From assembly GCF_900167445.1 (NCBI RefSeq), contig NZ_FUZT01000009.1, positions 62,001-126,000 of the forward strand: 64,000 nt of DNA, read 5' to 3'. Below, piece by piece: positions 44,925 to 53,232 of the stretch; within the stretch, counting starts at the first letter, position 1, and each line of letters starts with the position of its first letter. The notes beneath the pieces were generated by a model. The model was given only the letters and a program-made list of their open reading frames with translations. It was not told the DNA's origin and made no database searches. This DNA comes from Maledivibacter halophilus. GTDB taxonomy: Bacteria; Bacillota; Clostridia; Peptostreptococcales; Caminicellaceae. The position numbers and the translations under genes are program-made.

Positions 44925-45935
44925 ATGAAGGACAAGAATCTTAAAAGATATTACATAATTCTTAGTATCATATTAATACTTCTCATATTTACTTCTTTAG
45001 CAGTTGGTAAGTTTGAGATTTCAAAACGAGATTTATTAGGGATATTAAAGAATACTTTGTCCAATAGACTTTCTATGGATGATATCGAAACATTTGTTAT
45101 TTTTTCTGTAAGGCTTCCTCGGATTCTCATGGCAATACTCGTTGGTAGTGGACTTGCTGTAACAGGAGTAGGCATGCAGGCAATTTTTAAGAATCCCTTA
45201 GTTAGTCCCAGGATATTAGGTGTATCAGCTGGAGCTAGCTTTGGTGTTGCACTTGGTATTTTAATTAATAATAACATTGTTTTTATACAGCTTATGGCAT
45301 TCCTGTGGGGGATTGTCGCTGTATTACTTACCTATACAATTGGTAAAAGCAATAAATCATCTTCCGTTATTATGCTGGTTTTGGCAGGCATAATTGTAAG
45401 TGCAGTTTTTACATCATTACTATCATTGGTGCAGTATAGTGCCGATGTAGATACGGAACTGCCATCCATTATTTATTGGCTTATGGGAAGTTTATCTGGA
45501 ATAGAGATGAGAGATGTAAAAGCGGCTTTTTTACCTATTGTGTTTTCTATTGGATTGTTGTTTATGATGAGATGGAAGCTTAATATGCTATCATTGTCAG
45601 ATGAAGAAGCTGAGGCACTTGGACTTAATGTTAAGCTTTATAGAATATTGGTTATTATATCTGCTACTATTATCTCGGCTACAGCTGTATCCATGTGTGG
45701 AATGATTGGATGGGTAGGGCTTATCACACCCCATATTGGAAGAATGATTGTGGGGACTGATAATGAAAAGCTAATTCCTATTTCCATTATTATTGGAGGA
45801 ATTTATTTGTTGTTAATAGATGACCTTTGCAGATTGATGTATAGCTCTGAGATACCATTATCTGTATTAACTGCTTTAATTGGAGCACCGGTTTTTGGAT
45901 TGCTTTTAAAAAAGACAGGAGGGAATTGGACATGA
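44925..45935 (+). CDS. FecCD-family ABC permease
   Basis: I use the ATG 7 bases after the previous stop; an upstream ATG lies inside the neighbouring gene. The 336-residue protein has about ten helices and FecCD motifs VRLPRILMAILVGSGLAVTG, KNPLVSPRILGVSAGASFG and CGMIGWVGLITPHIGRMIVG. It forms the membrane channel of a metallophore importer. Confidence 0.9.
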   Translation: MKDKNLKRYYIILSIILILLIFTSLAVGKFEISKRDLLGILKNTLSNRLSMDDIETFVIFSVRLPRILMAILVGSGLAVTGVGMQAIFKNPLVSPRILGVSAGASFGVALGILINNNIVFIQLMAFLWGIVAVLLTYTIGKSNKSSSVIMLVLAGIIVSAVFTSLLSLVQYSADVDTELPSIIYWLMGSLSGIEMRDVKAAFLPIVFSIGLLFMMRWKLNMLSLSDEEAEALGLNVKLYRILVIISATIISATAVSMCGMIGWVGLITPHIGRMIVGTDNEKLIPISIIIGGIYLLLIDDLCRLMYSSEIPLSVLTALIGAPVFGLLLKKTGGNWT

Positions 45936-46678
45936 TTTTTAAGGTAGAAAATGGACATTTTTATTACAATGACATACCTGTTTTAAAAAATATAAACTTT
46001 GTAATAGAAAAAGGGGAATTAATGACAATACTTGGGCCAAATGGAGTAGGGAAAACTACTTTAGTCAAGTGTATGCTTGGCTTTTTAGAATGGACTAAAG
46101 GGGATACCCTTATAGATGACTGTACTATAAAAGACTATTCTAGAAGTCAGCTGTGGAAAAGGATAGGATATGTACCTCAAATGAAAACTCTACCATTTTC
46201 CTATACGGTGGAATCATTAGTACTCATGGGACGGAACCCTTATATAAACTTTTTTTCAAGACCTAAGGAAGAGGACTATTATCATGTACATAAGATATTA
46301 AAAGCTTTTGGACTTGAACATTTGAAAAAGAAACGAATAAATAGATTAAGCGGTGGGGAAATACAAATGATCTTGATAGCAAGAGCATTAGTTTCAGAGC
46401 CTGAAATGCTGATTCTTGATGAACCAGAACTGAATTTAGACTTAGCAAATCAAGTGAGAATTTTTGATGTATTGATTGGGCTGGTTAAATCTAAAGGAAT
46501 TAGTTGTATTGTTAATACACATCATCCTATGAATGCTGTGAGATATGGACAAAAATCTCTATTATTAATGAAGAATTTTAAATATATTTATGGAAATGTT
46601 AATAATGTTTTAAATAAGAAAAATCTATCCACAACCTTTGAGCTTTCAAAAGATTGGTTTGATTTTAAAATTAGTTAG
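45932..46678 (+). CDS. FecE-type ABC ATPase
   Basis: The 248-residue ATPase has Walker A GPNGVGKTTLVKC, Q-loop YVPQ, signature RLSGGEIQMILIARAL, Walker B MLILDEPELNLD and H-loop NTHHP. The ATG overlaps the permease stop (ATGA) with AGGAGGG upstream. It powers import by the preceding permease. Confidence 0.9.
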   Translation: MIFKVENGHFYYNDIPVLKNINFVIEKGELMTILGPNGVGKTTLVKCMLGFLEWTKGDTLIDDCTIKDYSRSQLWKRIGYVPQMKTLPFSYTVESLVLMGRNPYINFFSRPKEEDYYHVHKILKAFGLEHLKKKRINRLSGGEIQMILIARALVSEPEMLILDEPELNLDLANQVRIFDVLIGLVKSKGISCIVNTHHPMNAVRYGQKSLLLMKNFKYIYGNVNNVLNKKNLSTTFELSKDWFDFKIS

Positions 46679-46690
46679 GAGGGGATTATC

Positions 46691-47704
46691 ATGTTAAATA
46701 AAAAAGACTGCAGCCCAAATTATTTTTATAAAATGGTTCAAAATTATAAGGAAGCCCAACTGTTATTTGCTGCAATAGAGCTAGATATATTTACTTACTT
46801 AGGAGAATTTAAAGATTACAAGGCTGTAGCTTTAGAAACAGGTTATAATGAAAGAAATCTAAAGTTCTTTTTAAATAGCTTAGTGGCAATTGGCTTGATA
46901 GAAAAGAAAGGTGATATTTACAGAAATACGCCTATAGTGGATCGCTATTTAAATAAAGAAAGAGAAGTATATTTAGGTGGATATATTGTATTTAGAGAAA
47001 AAATGACACAACTTTTAAATGTAGTAGAACGTGTTAAGAAAGGCCCAATTGACTATGTTGTAAAAAATAATAAAGGCGTTGAGGTTTATGACTTTTATAA
47101 GTTAGCAAAGCTATCAATTAAAGAAATGTATACAGGAAGAGTCCAGTCGTTATTAGAGATTTCAAAATCCTTATTTATTAAAGACAAAGCTTTAAAGATA
47201 TTGGACTTAGGGGGAGGTTCTGGTACTCTGGCAATAGAGTTTATCAAAAATTATCCTGATTCTACAGGTGTGATTTTTGAGCATCCCTCGGTTTCTAGAC
47301 TACCTAAGGAATTAGTTAAAGAAATGGAATTTGAGGATCGTATAAAAGTTTTATCAGGAGACTTTACTATTGATGACATAGGAAAGGATTATGATTTTAT
47401 AATAGCTTCTGGGGTATTGGATTTTGCTAAGGATAGTTTATCTCATATGGTGAAGAAGCTATATGATGCTTTAAATGTTTCAGGATATCTTTACATTGTC
47501 TCCCATGATGTTAATGAAGAGCATACGGCACCAAAGCAATCCATAGTTGGATGGTTATCTAGTCATTTAGATGGCTTAGATATTTTGCTTGATAAGAATA
47601 GTATTACTAATGCCTTAGAGACAGGTGGTTTTGTAGAAATAGAGAGGGATAATATACAAGGAATCATGGATAATCTACAGGGTGAGATTTATATTAAAGG
47701 TTGA
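46691..47704 (+). CDS. SAM-dependent methyltransferase with winged-helix dimerisation domain
   Basis: The 337-residue protein has an N-terminal winged helix (residues 20-85: EAQLLFAAIELDIFTYLGEF, GYNERNLKFFLNSLVAIGLIEKKG) and a Rossmann methyltransferase domain with the SAM-binding motif ILDLGGGSGTLAIEFIKNYP. This is the plan of O-methyltransferase (PF00891-like) enzymes acting on small aromatic or tetrapyrrole-type compounds. It lies 12 bp after the importer ATPase with RBS TTAGGAGGGG, so it belongs to the operon. It may modify the imported chelate or a ligand; the substrate is unknown. Confidence 0.82.
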   Translation: MLNKKDCSPNYFYKMVQNYKEAQLLFAAIELDIFTYLGEFKDYKAVALETGYNERNLKFFLNSLVAIGLIEKKGDIYRNTPIVDRYLNKEREVYLGGYIVFREKMTQLLNVVERVKKGPIDYVVKNNKGVEVYDFYKLAKLSIKEMYTGRVQSLLEISKSLFIKDKALKILDLGGGSGTLAIEFIKNYPDSTGVIFEHPSVSRLPKELVKEMEFEDRIKVLSGDFTIDDIGKDYDFIIASGVLDFAKDSLSHMVKKLYDALNVSGYLYIVSHDVNEEHTAPKQSIVGWLSSHLDGLDILLDKNSITNALETGGFVEIERDNIQGIMDNLQGEIYIKG

Positions 47705-47734
47705 AAATCCTATTAAATTTAATATAATTATTAT

Positions 47735-48184
47735 ATGAAGGATAAAACTCGTGAAATAATGGGAGAATTTTTAGAATTAATTGAAGTAGTAGCCAATGGG
47801 AAAAGAAAGATTTTGGATTTTGGAGATGATATGGTCTTTTACAGGGGTGAAATCCATATGATTAAAGTAATTGGCGATCATTCAGGTATTTATATATCTG
47901 AGCTGGCTAGGCACTTTAATATTACCCGTGCAGTTGTATCAAAGACCATAATTAAGTTAGAAAGGAATGGTTTTGTACGTAAAGAAGAAGATCCATCTGA
48001 TAGGAAGCGGGTATGTTTGTATCTTACTGAGCGAGGCAAAGAAGCCTACGAAGCTCATAATACCTTTCATCTTGTAAATGATAAAAATATATATCAATTT
48101 TTAGAGGGATTAGAGGATGATGATCTGGATATAGTTAAGGCTTTTATGGTAAAAGTAAATGAAATGGTAAAGAATCATTTCTAA
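47735..48184 (+). CDS. MarR-family regulator 2
   Basis: The 149-residue protein has a winged helix (SGIYISELARHFNITRAVVSKTIIKLERNGFVRKEEDPSDRKRVCLYLTERG) and is a paralogue of MarR 1, sharing the FYRGEIHMIKVIG / IYRSEIHIISVIG core. No clear RBS precedes the ATG; it may be leaderless or coupled. A strong terminator follows, closing the island. Confidence 0.85.
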   Translation: MKDKTREIMGEFLELIEVVANGKRKILDFGDDMVFYRGEIHMIKVIGDHSGIYISELARHFNITRAVVSKTIIKLERNGFVRKEEDPSDRKRVCLYLTERGKEAYEAHNTFHLVNDKNIYQFLEGLEDDDLDIVKAFMVKVNEMVKNHF

Positions 48185-48207
48185 TAACAGGTACAGTTTT
48201 GAAAAAA

Positions 48208-48254
48208 AGAGCTGCCTAAAGTGATTTTGAAATCACTTTAGGCAGCTCTTTTTC
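48208..48254 (+). terminator. strong terminator closing the MarR island
   Basis: AGAGCTGCCTAAAGTGATTT is inverted after a TG loop and ends CTCTTTTTC. Confidence 0.92.
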
Positions 48255-48344
48255 TATTTTAATGATAAAAACATATTCAAGATAGGGATTATGGGTAAAG
48301 AAAAAAATTCCTTATGGGATCAAAAGAATTCTTTAAAGAGTGGC

Positions 48345-48365
48345 AAATGATAATCGGTATCATTT
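48345..48365 (+). promoter_or_regulatory. Fur-type operator before the decayed nikBC-like genes
   Basis: AAATGATA and TATCATTT are perfect inverted halves around ATCGG, 18 bp before the relic start. Confidence 0.65.
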
Positions 48366-48382
48366 AAACTGTTCAAGAGGAG

Positions 48383-48625
48383 GTGTTAGCTATAAGAAAT
48401 TTCATTGTAGAAAAGGTTATATCGAAATTCATTATATTTTTATGCATAACGTTGATAGCTTTTATATTGATGAATATCTTCCACGCTATTAAGGACAGAG
48501 ATTTTCCAGTTGTTGTTGCATTTATTGTGTTATCAGCTATAATCTTCTCGATTTGTAGTATTGCTGCAGAAGTAATAGTCGTGAGAATAAATAAAAGACT
48601 TTTGGAGAGTAATGAAGTATTATGA
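48383..48625 (+). pseudogene. internally deleted DppB/NikB-type ABC permease
   Basis: The 80-codon frame starts like a full DppB/NikB protein (MLAIRNFIVEKVISKFIIFL) and then jumps to its C-terminal end (AIKDRDFPVVVAFIVLSAII, then EVIVVRINKRLL). About 230 residues are missing in frame. A GTG start and AGAGGAGG remain. It may still be translated but cannot form a channel. Confidence 0.7.
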
Positions 48626-48922
48626 GTAAAAAAAATCTGTTTAGCATTATTCTTAATAATCATAATTATATTTACAGCTTTATTAGCTCCTTATATTGCT
48701 CCAAACGATCCCTATGAGAACAATATAAATATGAGATTTAAAAAAAGTAGCAGTACATATCCTTTAGGAACTGATAAAATAGCATTAGGAATATTTGATA
48801 TTTTCATGGCCTTTCCAGCCTTTATTTATATTATGGTTTTAATTGGGATTTTAGGTAATGGAAAGCTTAACCTTATTATTTTAATGACTGTATCCACATG
48901 GGTAATATTCATATCTTCTTGA
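48622..48922 (+). pseudogene. internally deleted and frameshifted DppC/NikC-type ABC permease
   Basis: The ATG overlaps the previous stop, but after a run of A the permease continues in another frame (CLALFLIIIIFTALLAPYIA, PNDPYENNINMRFKKSSSTY, PLGTDK) and then jumps to DIFMAFPAFIYIMVLIGILG. LAPYIAPNDPYE and PLGTD are DppC/NikC hallmarks. The central transport domain is largely gone and the C terminus is truncated. Confidence 0.72.
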
Positions 48923-48972
48923 CAATGAATATATATATGATAAAATATAAATAATAATGATAATCGTTATCA
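48919..48972 (+). promoter_or_regulatory. promoter and Fur box of the DUF2325 gene
   Basis: TTGACA (48919-48924) and TAAAAT (48941-48946) are 16 bp apart, followed by the Fur box TGATAATCGTTATCA (48958-48972). Confidence 0.75.
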
Positions 48973-48993
48973 AATAGAAAGGAGTGAAATATT

Positions 48994-49278
48994 GTGAGTG
49001 TAGTTATAATAGGTGGACACGAGAGAATGGAAAGAATTTATAAGGATGCAGGTAAAAAACATGGATGTCGAGTAAAGGTTTTTACCAAGATGAAGGGAGA
49101 TTTAATGAAAAGAATAGGTAATCCCGATTATATAGTTACTTTTACAGATGTTGTATCCCATAAATTAGTAAATACAACAATGAAAATTTCTAAGAAAAAA
49201 AACATACCCAATTTAAGATTGCATAATAGCAGCCTTACTACTTTGGAAAATGCTTTAATAGAAATGAAATGTAGTTAA
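48994..49278 (+). CDS. DUF2325 domain protein
   Basis: The 94-residue protein (VVIIGGHERMERIYKDAGKK, GNPDYIVTFTDVVSHKLVN) matches DUF2325, a small Rossmann-like domain of unknown function. The Fur box upstream links it to iron. GTG start with AAAGGAGTG. It lies next to a Fur-like gene and the feo operon. Confidence 0.82.
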   Translation: MSVVIIGGHERMERIYKDAGKKHGCRVKVFTKMKGDLMKRIGNPDYIVTFTDVVSHKLVNTTMKISKKKNIPNLRLHNSSLTTLENALIEMKCS

Positions 49279-49280
49279 TA

Positions 49281-49316
49281 ATTGAGATAATTGCATAGGA
49301 TAATATTATCCTCAAT
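49281..49316. repeat. hairpin with MITE-like terminal word
   Basis: AATTGAG and CTCAATT enclose ATAATTGCAT and the perfect palindrome AGGATAATATTATCCT. TTGAGATAATTGCATA is close to the terminal word of the MITE-like family. No T tract follows. Confidence 0.45.
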
Positions 49317-49365
49317 TAGACTAAGAATTTGAATTTCAAAAGAAAAATTAAAGAGAGTGAACAAT

Positions 49366-49761
49366 ATGTCAACATTAGTAAATAGTTATAGTCCATCCAA
49401 AAGTAATATGATAGTATATAAAATCTTCAAATATAATCCTTTTAAAACCTTCGATACTAGGGAGCTTTTAACAAAAATAAATAAAGAGAAACAAGTTATG
49501 AGTAAAAGAACAGTATTTAGAGCAATTAATAAGCTGGTTGAAGCTGAAAAGATATATTGTTGTACTATTAACAAGGGAACAAGGAGATTCCAACTATTAA
49601 GTAATAACTACTATTTAATGATATGTGAAAAATGTGGAGCTAAAATATTTGGAGAAATAGAAGATTCTAATATTATTAGTGCAATACATAAAAGGAATAC
49701 TGACGTATTTATAAAAAAAATGATTATAGAAATTAATGGAATTTGCAAAAAATGTCGTTAA
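49366..49761 (+). CDS. divergent Fur-like regulator
   Basis: I use the ATG with AGAGAGTG upstream; a GTG three codons earlier is less likely. The 131-residue protein keeps the Fur winged helix (TVFRAINKLVEAEKIY) and the CEKCG and CKKC zinc-site cysteines. The His-rich regulatory motif is lost (YYLMICEKCG instead of HHHxICxxCG). It may respond to something other than a divalent metal, or be constitutive. It lies between two Fur-boxed genes just before feoA. Confidence 0.75.
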   Translation: MSTLVNSYSPSKSNMIVYKIFKYNPFKTFDTRELLTKINKEKQVMSKRTVFRAINKLVEAEKIYCCTINKGTRRFQLLSNNYYLMICEKCGAKIFGEIEDSNIISAIHKRNTDVFIKKMIIEINGICKKCR

Positions 49762-49819
49762 AAATATAATAAATAGTATTGATAATAATGTATAACTAAT
49801 ATATAATATAAAATAGCAA

Positions 49820-49834
49820 TGATAATCAATATCA
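49820..49834 (+). promoter_or_regulatory. Fur box before the feo genes
   Basis: TGATAATCAATATCA matches the 7-1-7 Fur box at 14 of 15 positions and lies 45 bp before feoA1. Confidence 0.75.
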
Positions 49835-49879
49835 ATAATTATGTTTTATAATTCACATAATCATGTGGGAGGGATTTAT

Positions 49880-50101
49880 ATGCCATTAGCTATGACTGGT
49901 CCAGGCCAAGAGGTTGTATTGAAAGCTATTAACTGGGGACCTAAGATGAAAAAGAGATTACAAGATATGGGATTAACCCCTGGAGTTAAGGTTAGTGTTA
50001 TATCAAATAATAATAATGGTGCATTTATACTAGATGTAAGAGGATCAAGATTAGTTTTAGGAGGAATGGTGGCTCACCAGATATTAGTAGATATTGCTTA
50101 G
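49880..50101 (+). CDS. feoA: FeoA-type ferrous iron transport protein 1
   Basis: I use the ATG with GGGAGGGA upstream (73 residues, MPLAMTGPGQEVVLKAINWG); the frame extends 13 codons further but without RBS. The SH3-like FeoA fold is shown by KRLQDMGLTPGVKVSVIS and the ending RLVLGGMVAHQILV. It assists FeoB in Fe(II) uptake. Confidence 0.88.
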   Translation: MPLAMTGPGQEVVLKAINWGPKMKKRLQDMGLTPGVKVSVISNNNNGAFILDVRGSRLVLGGMVAHQILVDIA

Positions 50102-50117
50102 AATATGATATCAAATA

Positions 50118-50146
50118 ATCTTCGGGCTAAAACCCGAAGTATTTTA
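50118..50146 (+). terminator. terminator-like hairpin between the two feoA genes
   Basis: CTTCGGG pairs with CCCGAAG around CTAAAA and is followed by TATTTTAT. It may partly uncouple feoA1 from feoA2-feoB. Confidence 0.65.
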
Positions 50147-50185
50147 TGGATATAATTAAATCGTATATGTTTAGGAGGTAATTTT

Positions 50186-50410
50186 ATGGAAAAAACTTTA
50201 AAAGCCTTAAAGCCGGGACAAAGTGGTAAAATAGCAATGATAAAATGTAAAGGGGCTGTAAGAAGACGTCTTATGGATATGGGTGTGGTTAAGGGGACAG
50301 AAGTTTATGTTGAAAAGATAGCACCATTAGGAGATCCAATTGAAGTTAAAGTAAAGGGATATAATTTGTCTTTAAGGAAAGAAGACGCTAAAAATATTAT
50401 AATGGAATAA
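50186..50410 (+). CDS. feoA: FeoA-type ferrous iron transport protein 2
   Basis: The 74-residue protein has the FeoA pattern (LKPGQSGKIAMIKCKGAVRRRLMDMGVVKGTEVYVEKIAPLGDPIEVKVKGYNLSLRKEDAKNI). It is divergent from FeoA1 and closer to the FeoB-adjacent type. RBS TAGGAGG. It lies 56 bp before feoB. Confidence 0.92.
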   Translation: MEKTLKALKPGQSGKIAMIKCKGAVRRRLMDMGVVKGTEVYVEKIAPLGDPIEVKVKGYNLSLRKEDAKNIIME

Positions 50411-50428
50411 TTTTTTTTGATTAGTTAA

Positions 50429-50443
50429 TGATAATGAATCTCA
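50429..50443 (+). promoter_or_regulatory. degenerate Fur-like box between feoA2 and feoB
   Basis: TGATAATGAATCTCA has a perfect left half and 5 of 7 matches in the right half of the 7-1-7 box. Confidence 0.4.
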
Positions 50444-50466
50444 TGTTCAAATAAGGGGGAATAAAT

Positions 50467-52512
50467 ATGTCTAAAAGTATTACGATAGCTTTAGCCGGTA
50501 ATCCCAATAGCGGTAAAACAACACTTTTCAATGGATTAACAGGAGCTAGGCATTCTGTTGGTAATTGGCCAGGGGTTACTGTAGAGAAAAAGGAAGGGAA
50601 ATTTAAGCATAAAAATATTGATGTAATAGCTGTTGATTTACCGGGTACATATAGTCTATCACCCTATTCAATAGAAGAAATGATAGCTAGAAATTATATA
50701 GTAGAGGAATCGCCGGAGGTTGTTATAAATATTGTTGATGCTTCTAATATTGAGAGAAATCTCTACCTTTCAATGCAGTTAATTGAGCTTGGTATTCCTG
50801 TTGTTATAGCATTAAACATGATGGATATTGCCGAAAGAAGAGGTCATAAAATTGACCATAATAAATTATCCAAGTCATTAGGTGTAGCGGTTGTGCCTAT
50901 AGTGGCAACTAAAAATAAGGGAATAAAAGAATTATTAGATGCTGCTGTTGATGTAGCCAAGGGAAAAATTAAATATAGTCCTTTTAAAGTAAATTATGGA
51001 AAAGAAATTGAAAATAAAATTGAAAAGACAATGTCTATGATTAAAGATAGATCAGGTGTTTCAAAATATAATCTCAGATGGCTTGCTGTAAAGGTTATAG
51101 AAGAAGATGAAGCTGTGTTGGAGCTTCTTGGTATGAAGGATAAATTTGAATCAGATGATGAAATAGCAGTTTCAGATGAAAATGCTTCTGAAGAGGATTT
51201 TGAGGCGATTATTGCTGATAAAAGATACACTTATATTACTAATATCCTTTCTAATGTAGTCAAGAAGCCAAAGAATAACGTGTTAACAACATCAGATAAA
51301 ATTGATAAAGTGCTTACAAATAGATTATTAGGACTTCCTATTTTTGCAGGACTTATGTATATTGTTTTTTGGTTTACGTTTAATATCGGTAATATATTTC
51401 TTGATATGATAGATGGATGGTTTGGAGCCCTTGGAGAATCAGTAGGAGCGACACTTGAGGCAGCAGGTACTGCTGGCTGGCTTCAGTCTCTTATTGTAGA
51501 CGGTATAATTGGAGGTGTAGGTGGAGTATTAGTATTTCTACCTAATATTGTATTTCTATTCATTGCCATAGCTTTACTTGAAGATAGTGGATATATGGCT
51601 AGGGTTGCATTTATAATGGATAGGGCAATGAGAAAAATAGGGCTTAGCGGTAAAGCATTTATACCTATGTTAATGGGTTTTGGTTGTACAGTTCCAGCAA
51701 TTATGGGTACAAGAACCCTTGAAGATGAAAAAGATAGATTAGCAACAATGCTTGTGGCACCCTTTATGTCCTGTGGTGCAAGGCTGCCAATTTATATATT
51801 GTTTGCCGGTGTATTTTTCCCTGGGAATGAAGGGACTGTTGTTTGGTCATTATATGTTCTAGGTATAATAGTTGCTATTATAATGGCACTTGTGTTTAAG
51901 AAAACTATTTTTAAAGGGCAATCATCACCCTTTATTATGGAGCTTCCTTCATATAGAATACCGACTTTAAAGGTAACAGGAGCTCTTGTTTGGGAGAGGG
52001 TTAAAGGATATATTTTAAGGGCAGGTACTATTATATTTGCTGCTTCCATTGTTATTTGGTTTATATTGAATTTCAATTTTACCGGAATGGCTGAAATGGG
52101 TGATAGTATAGGAGCTTCCATTGGAAGAGTTATGGGACCTATATTTAAACCATTAGGCTTTGGTTCCTGGGAAGCAACATTATCACTTATTACAGGATTA
52201 TTAGCTAAAGAAGTTGTTGTAAGCAGTATGGCTGTTATATATGGATTAGGAGAAGCAGTAGGAGAAGCAGCTATGGAAGGTGATGTTGCAGGATTCGTAG
52301 GAGCTCTTAAGGGTGTAGGTTTTACAGGCCTTAGTGCCTATGCATTTATGGTTTTCTCACTGCTTTATACTCCTTGTATTGCAGTTATAGGTGCTTTCAA
52401 AAAAGAAACTAACTCATGGAGATGGACCAGTTTTTTAGTTGGATATCAATTTATATTGGCATGGGTAGCTGCTATGCTAGTATTCCAAATAGGTTCTTTA
52501 TTTGGACTTTAA
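50467..52512 (+). CDS. feoB: ferrous iron transporter FeoB
   Basis: The 681-residue protein has an N-terminal G domain (GNPNSGKTTLFNGLTG, SVGNWPGVTVEK, DLPGTYSLSPYSIEE, LNMMD), a helical linker, and the gate domains with MLMGFGCTVPAIMGTRTLEDEKDRLAT and SLLYTPCIAVIGAFKKET. It drives Fe(II) uptake. RBS AAGGGGGAA. It is followed by the small Cys-rich partner. Confidence 0.96.
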   Translation: MSKSITIALAGNPNSGKTTLFNGLTGARHSVGNWPGVTVEKKEGKFKHKNIDVIAVDLPGTYSLSPYSIEEMIARNYIVEESPEVVINIVDASNIERNLYLSMQLIELGIPVVIALNMMDIAERRGHKIDHNKLSKSLGVAVVPIVATKNKGIKELLDAAVDVAKGKIKYSPFKVNYGKEIENKIEKTMSMIKDRSGVSKYNLRWLAVKVIEEDEAVLELLGMKDKFESDDEIAVSDENASEEDFEAIIADKRYTYITNILSNVVKKPKNNVLTTSDKIDKVLTNRLLGLPIFAGLMYIVFWFTFNIGNIFLDMIDGWFGALGESVGATLEAAGTAGWLQSLIVDGIIGGVGGVLVFLPNIVFLFIAIALLEDSGYMARVAFIMDRAMRKIGLSGKAFIPMLMGFGCTVPAIMGTRTLEDEKDRLATMLVAPFMSCGARLPIYILFAGVFFPGNEGTVVWSLYVLGIIVAIIMALVFKKTIFKGQSSPFIMELPSYRIPTLKVTGALVWERVKGYILRAGTIIFAASIVIWFILNFNFTGMAEMGDSIGASIGRVMGPIFKPLGFGSWEATLSLITGLLAKEVVVSSMAVIYGLGEAVGEAAMEGDVAGFVGALKGVGFTGLSAYAFMVFSLLYTPCIAVIGAFKKETNSWRWTSFLVGYQFILAWVAAMLVFQIGSLFGL

Positions 52513-52524
52513 GGAGATGATTTT

Positions 52525-52689
52525 ATGGGAGGTATAATTACCTTTGTTCTTGCAGCATTGGTATTGGGGTATGGAGGCTATGCCCTTGTAAAAGGTCTCA
52601 AAAGAGAAGTAAAAGGTGAAGGGTGCTCAGGTTGCAGTGGATGTAGTCTTTCGAAAAATTGTAAATCCCGCAATATACATGATATATAA
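52525..52689 (+). CDS. FeoB-associated Cys-rich membrane protein
   Basis: The 54-residue protein has one membrane helix (IITFVLAALVLGYGGYALV) and the Cys motif GCSGCSGCSLSKNC, the hallmark of FeoB-associated Cys-rich proteins (FeoC-like position). RBS AAGGAGATG. The stop is followed by a terminator. Confidence 0.85.
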   Translation: MGGIITFVLAALVLGYGGYALVKGLKREVKGEGCSGCSGCSLSKNCKSRNIHDI

Positions 52690-52690
52690 A

Positions 52691-52732
52691 AATAAGCAGC
52701 TTTAAGGCGTCTTAGAGCTGCTTATTTTTATG
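52691..52732 (+). terminator. terminator of the feo operon
   Basis: AATAAGCAGCT pairs with AGCTGCTTATT around a loop and is followed by a T-rich run. The rest of the 317-bp gap to the leader ORF holds no other gene. Confidence 0.9.
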
Positions 52733-52929
52733 CTCAAAATTTTTATCATAATAAAGTCACTTTCTTTAATAGATTTTGTATTTATTAAGGGAAGTGATTT
52801 TTTAAAATTAGAATAAAAAAACAAATTATTGCTAATATTAACCCTTAAATAGAAGTATATTTATTCGATTGTATGAATTATTAAAAAATTTTATATAATA
52901 AAATATTTTATATATTTTCAAAAAAATCA

Positions 52930-52957
52930 TTGACTTATGATATCTATCTGATATAAT
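52930..52957 (+). promoter_or_regulatory. promoter of the aromatic amino acid operon
   Basis: TTGACT (52930-52935) and TATAAT (52952-52957) are 16 bp apart. The transcript would start near 52964, leaving a leader of about 365 bases before aroF. Confidence 0.72.
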
Positions 52958-53006
52958 CAGTTTCAACATAAAAAATTCTTAATAATAAATTTTGGAGGCA
53001 AAAAAG

Positions 53007-53198
53007 ATGGAAAATCTTATTAGAAAGGAAAATGCAAAACAATTTTATAGCTTTTATTACTTTAGCTGGGGCTATTTCTTTTACTTTTATTTTAGCGCTA
53101 GTTATTTGTTTTGCAAAAGAATATGTAAAAACCTTTCTAATGAGTATAAGGTGAATAAATTTTTACCCAATAATATAAAGGCATACAGTGTAAGTTGA
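53007..53198 (+). CDS. aromatic-rich leader peptide (attenuator peptide) of the aro operon
   Basis: A 63-codon ORF has RBS TTGGAGG 7 bases before the ATG. Residues 13-35 contain 8 Phe, 7 Tyr and 1 Trp among 23 positions (FYSFYYFSWGYFFYFYFS, then YLF), with no Val or Ile and only one Leu. The rest is Lys/Asn-rich. Such a run of cognate codons just before an amino acid operon is the mark of ribosome-mediated attenuation: ribosomes would stall when charged tRNA-Phe, -Tyr or -Trp is scarce. A hairpin covering the stop codon and a terminator follow. A functional small membrane protein is less likely because aliphatic residues are almost absent. Confidence 0.85.
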   Translation: MENLIRKENAKQFYSFYYFSWGYFFYFYFSASYLFCKRICKNLSNEYKVNKFLPNNIKAYSVS

Positions 53199-53211
53199 TT
53201 ATACCTTTATA
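53174..53211 (+). promoter_or_regulatory. leader hairpin that includes the leader-peptide stop codon
   Basis: TATAAAGGCATA pairs with TATACCTTTATA (one mismatch) around a 14-base loop that contains the UGA stop at 53196-53198. A ribosome at the stop would break this hairpin. Confidence 0.65.
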
Positions 53212-53232
53212 AATCAAATATTTGGTAAACCA

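Noticed and set aside
53007-53198. Leader ORF as a normal small membrane protein
   Set aside because: The hydrophobic stretch consists almost only of Phe, Tyr, Trp, Ser and Gly without Val or Ile, and it lies before the aromatic operon with a terminator in between.
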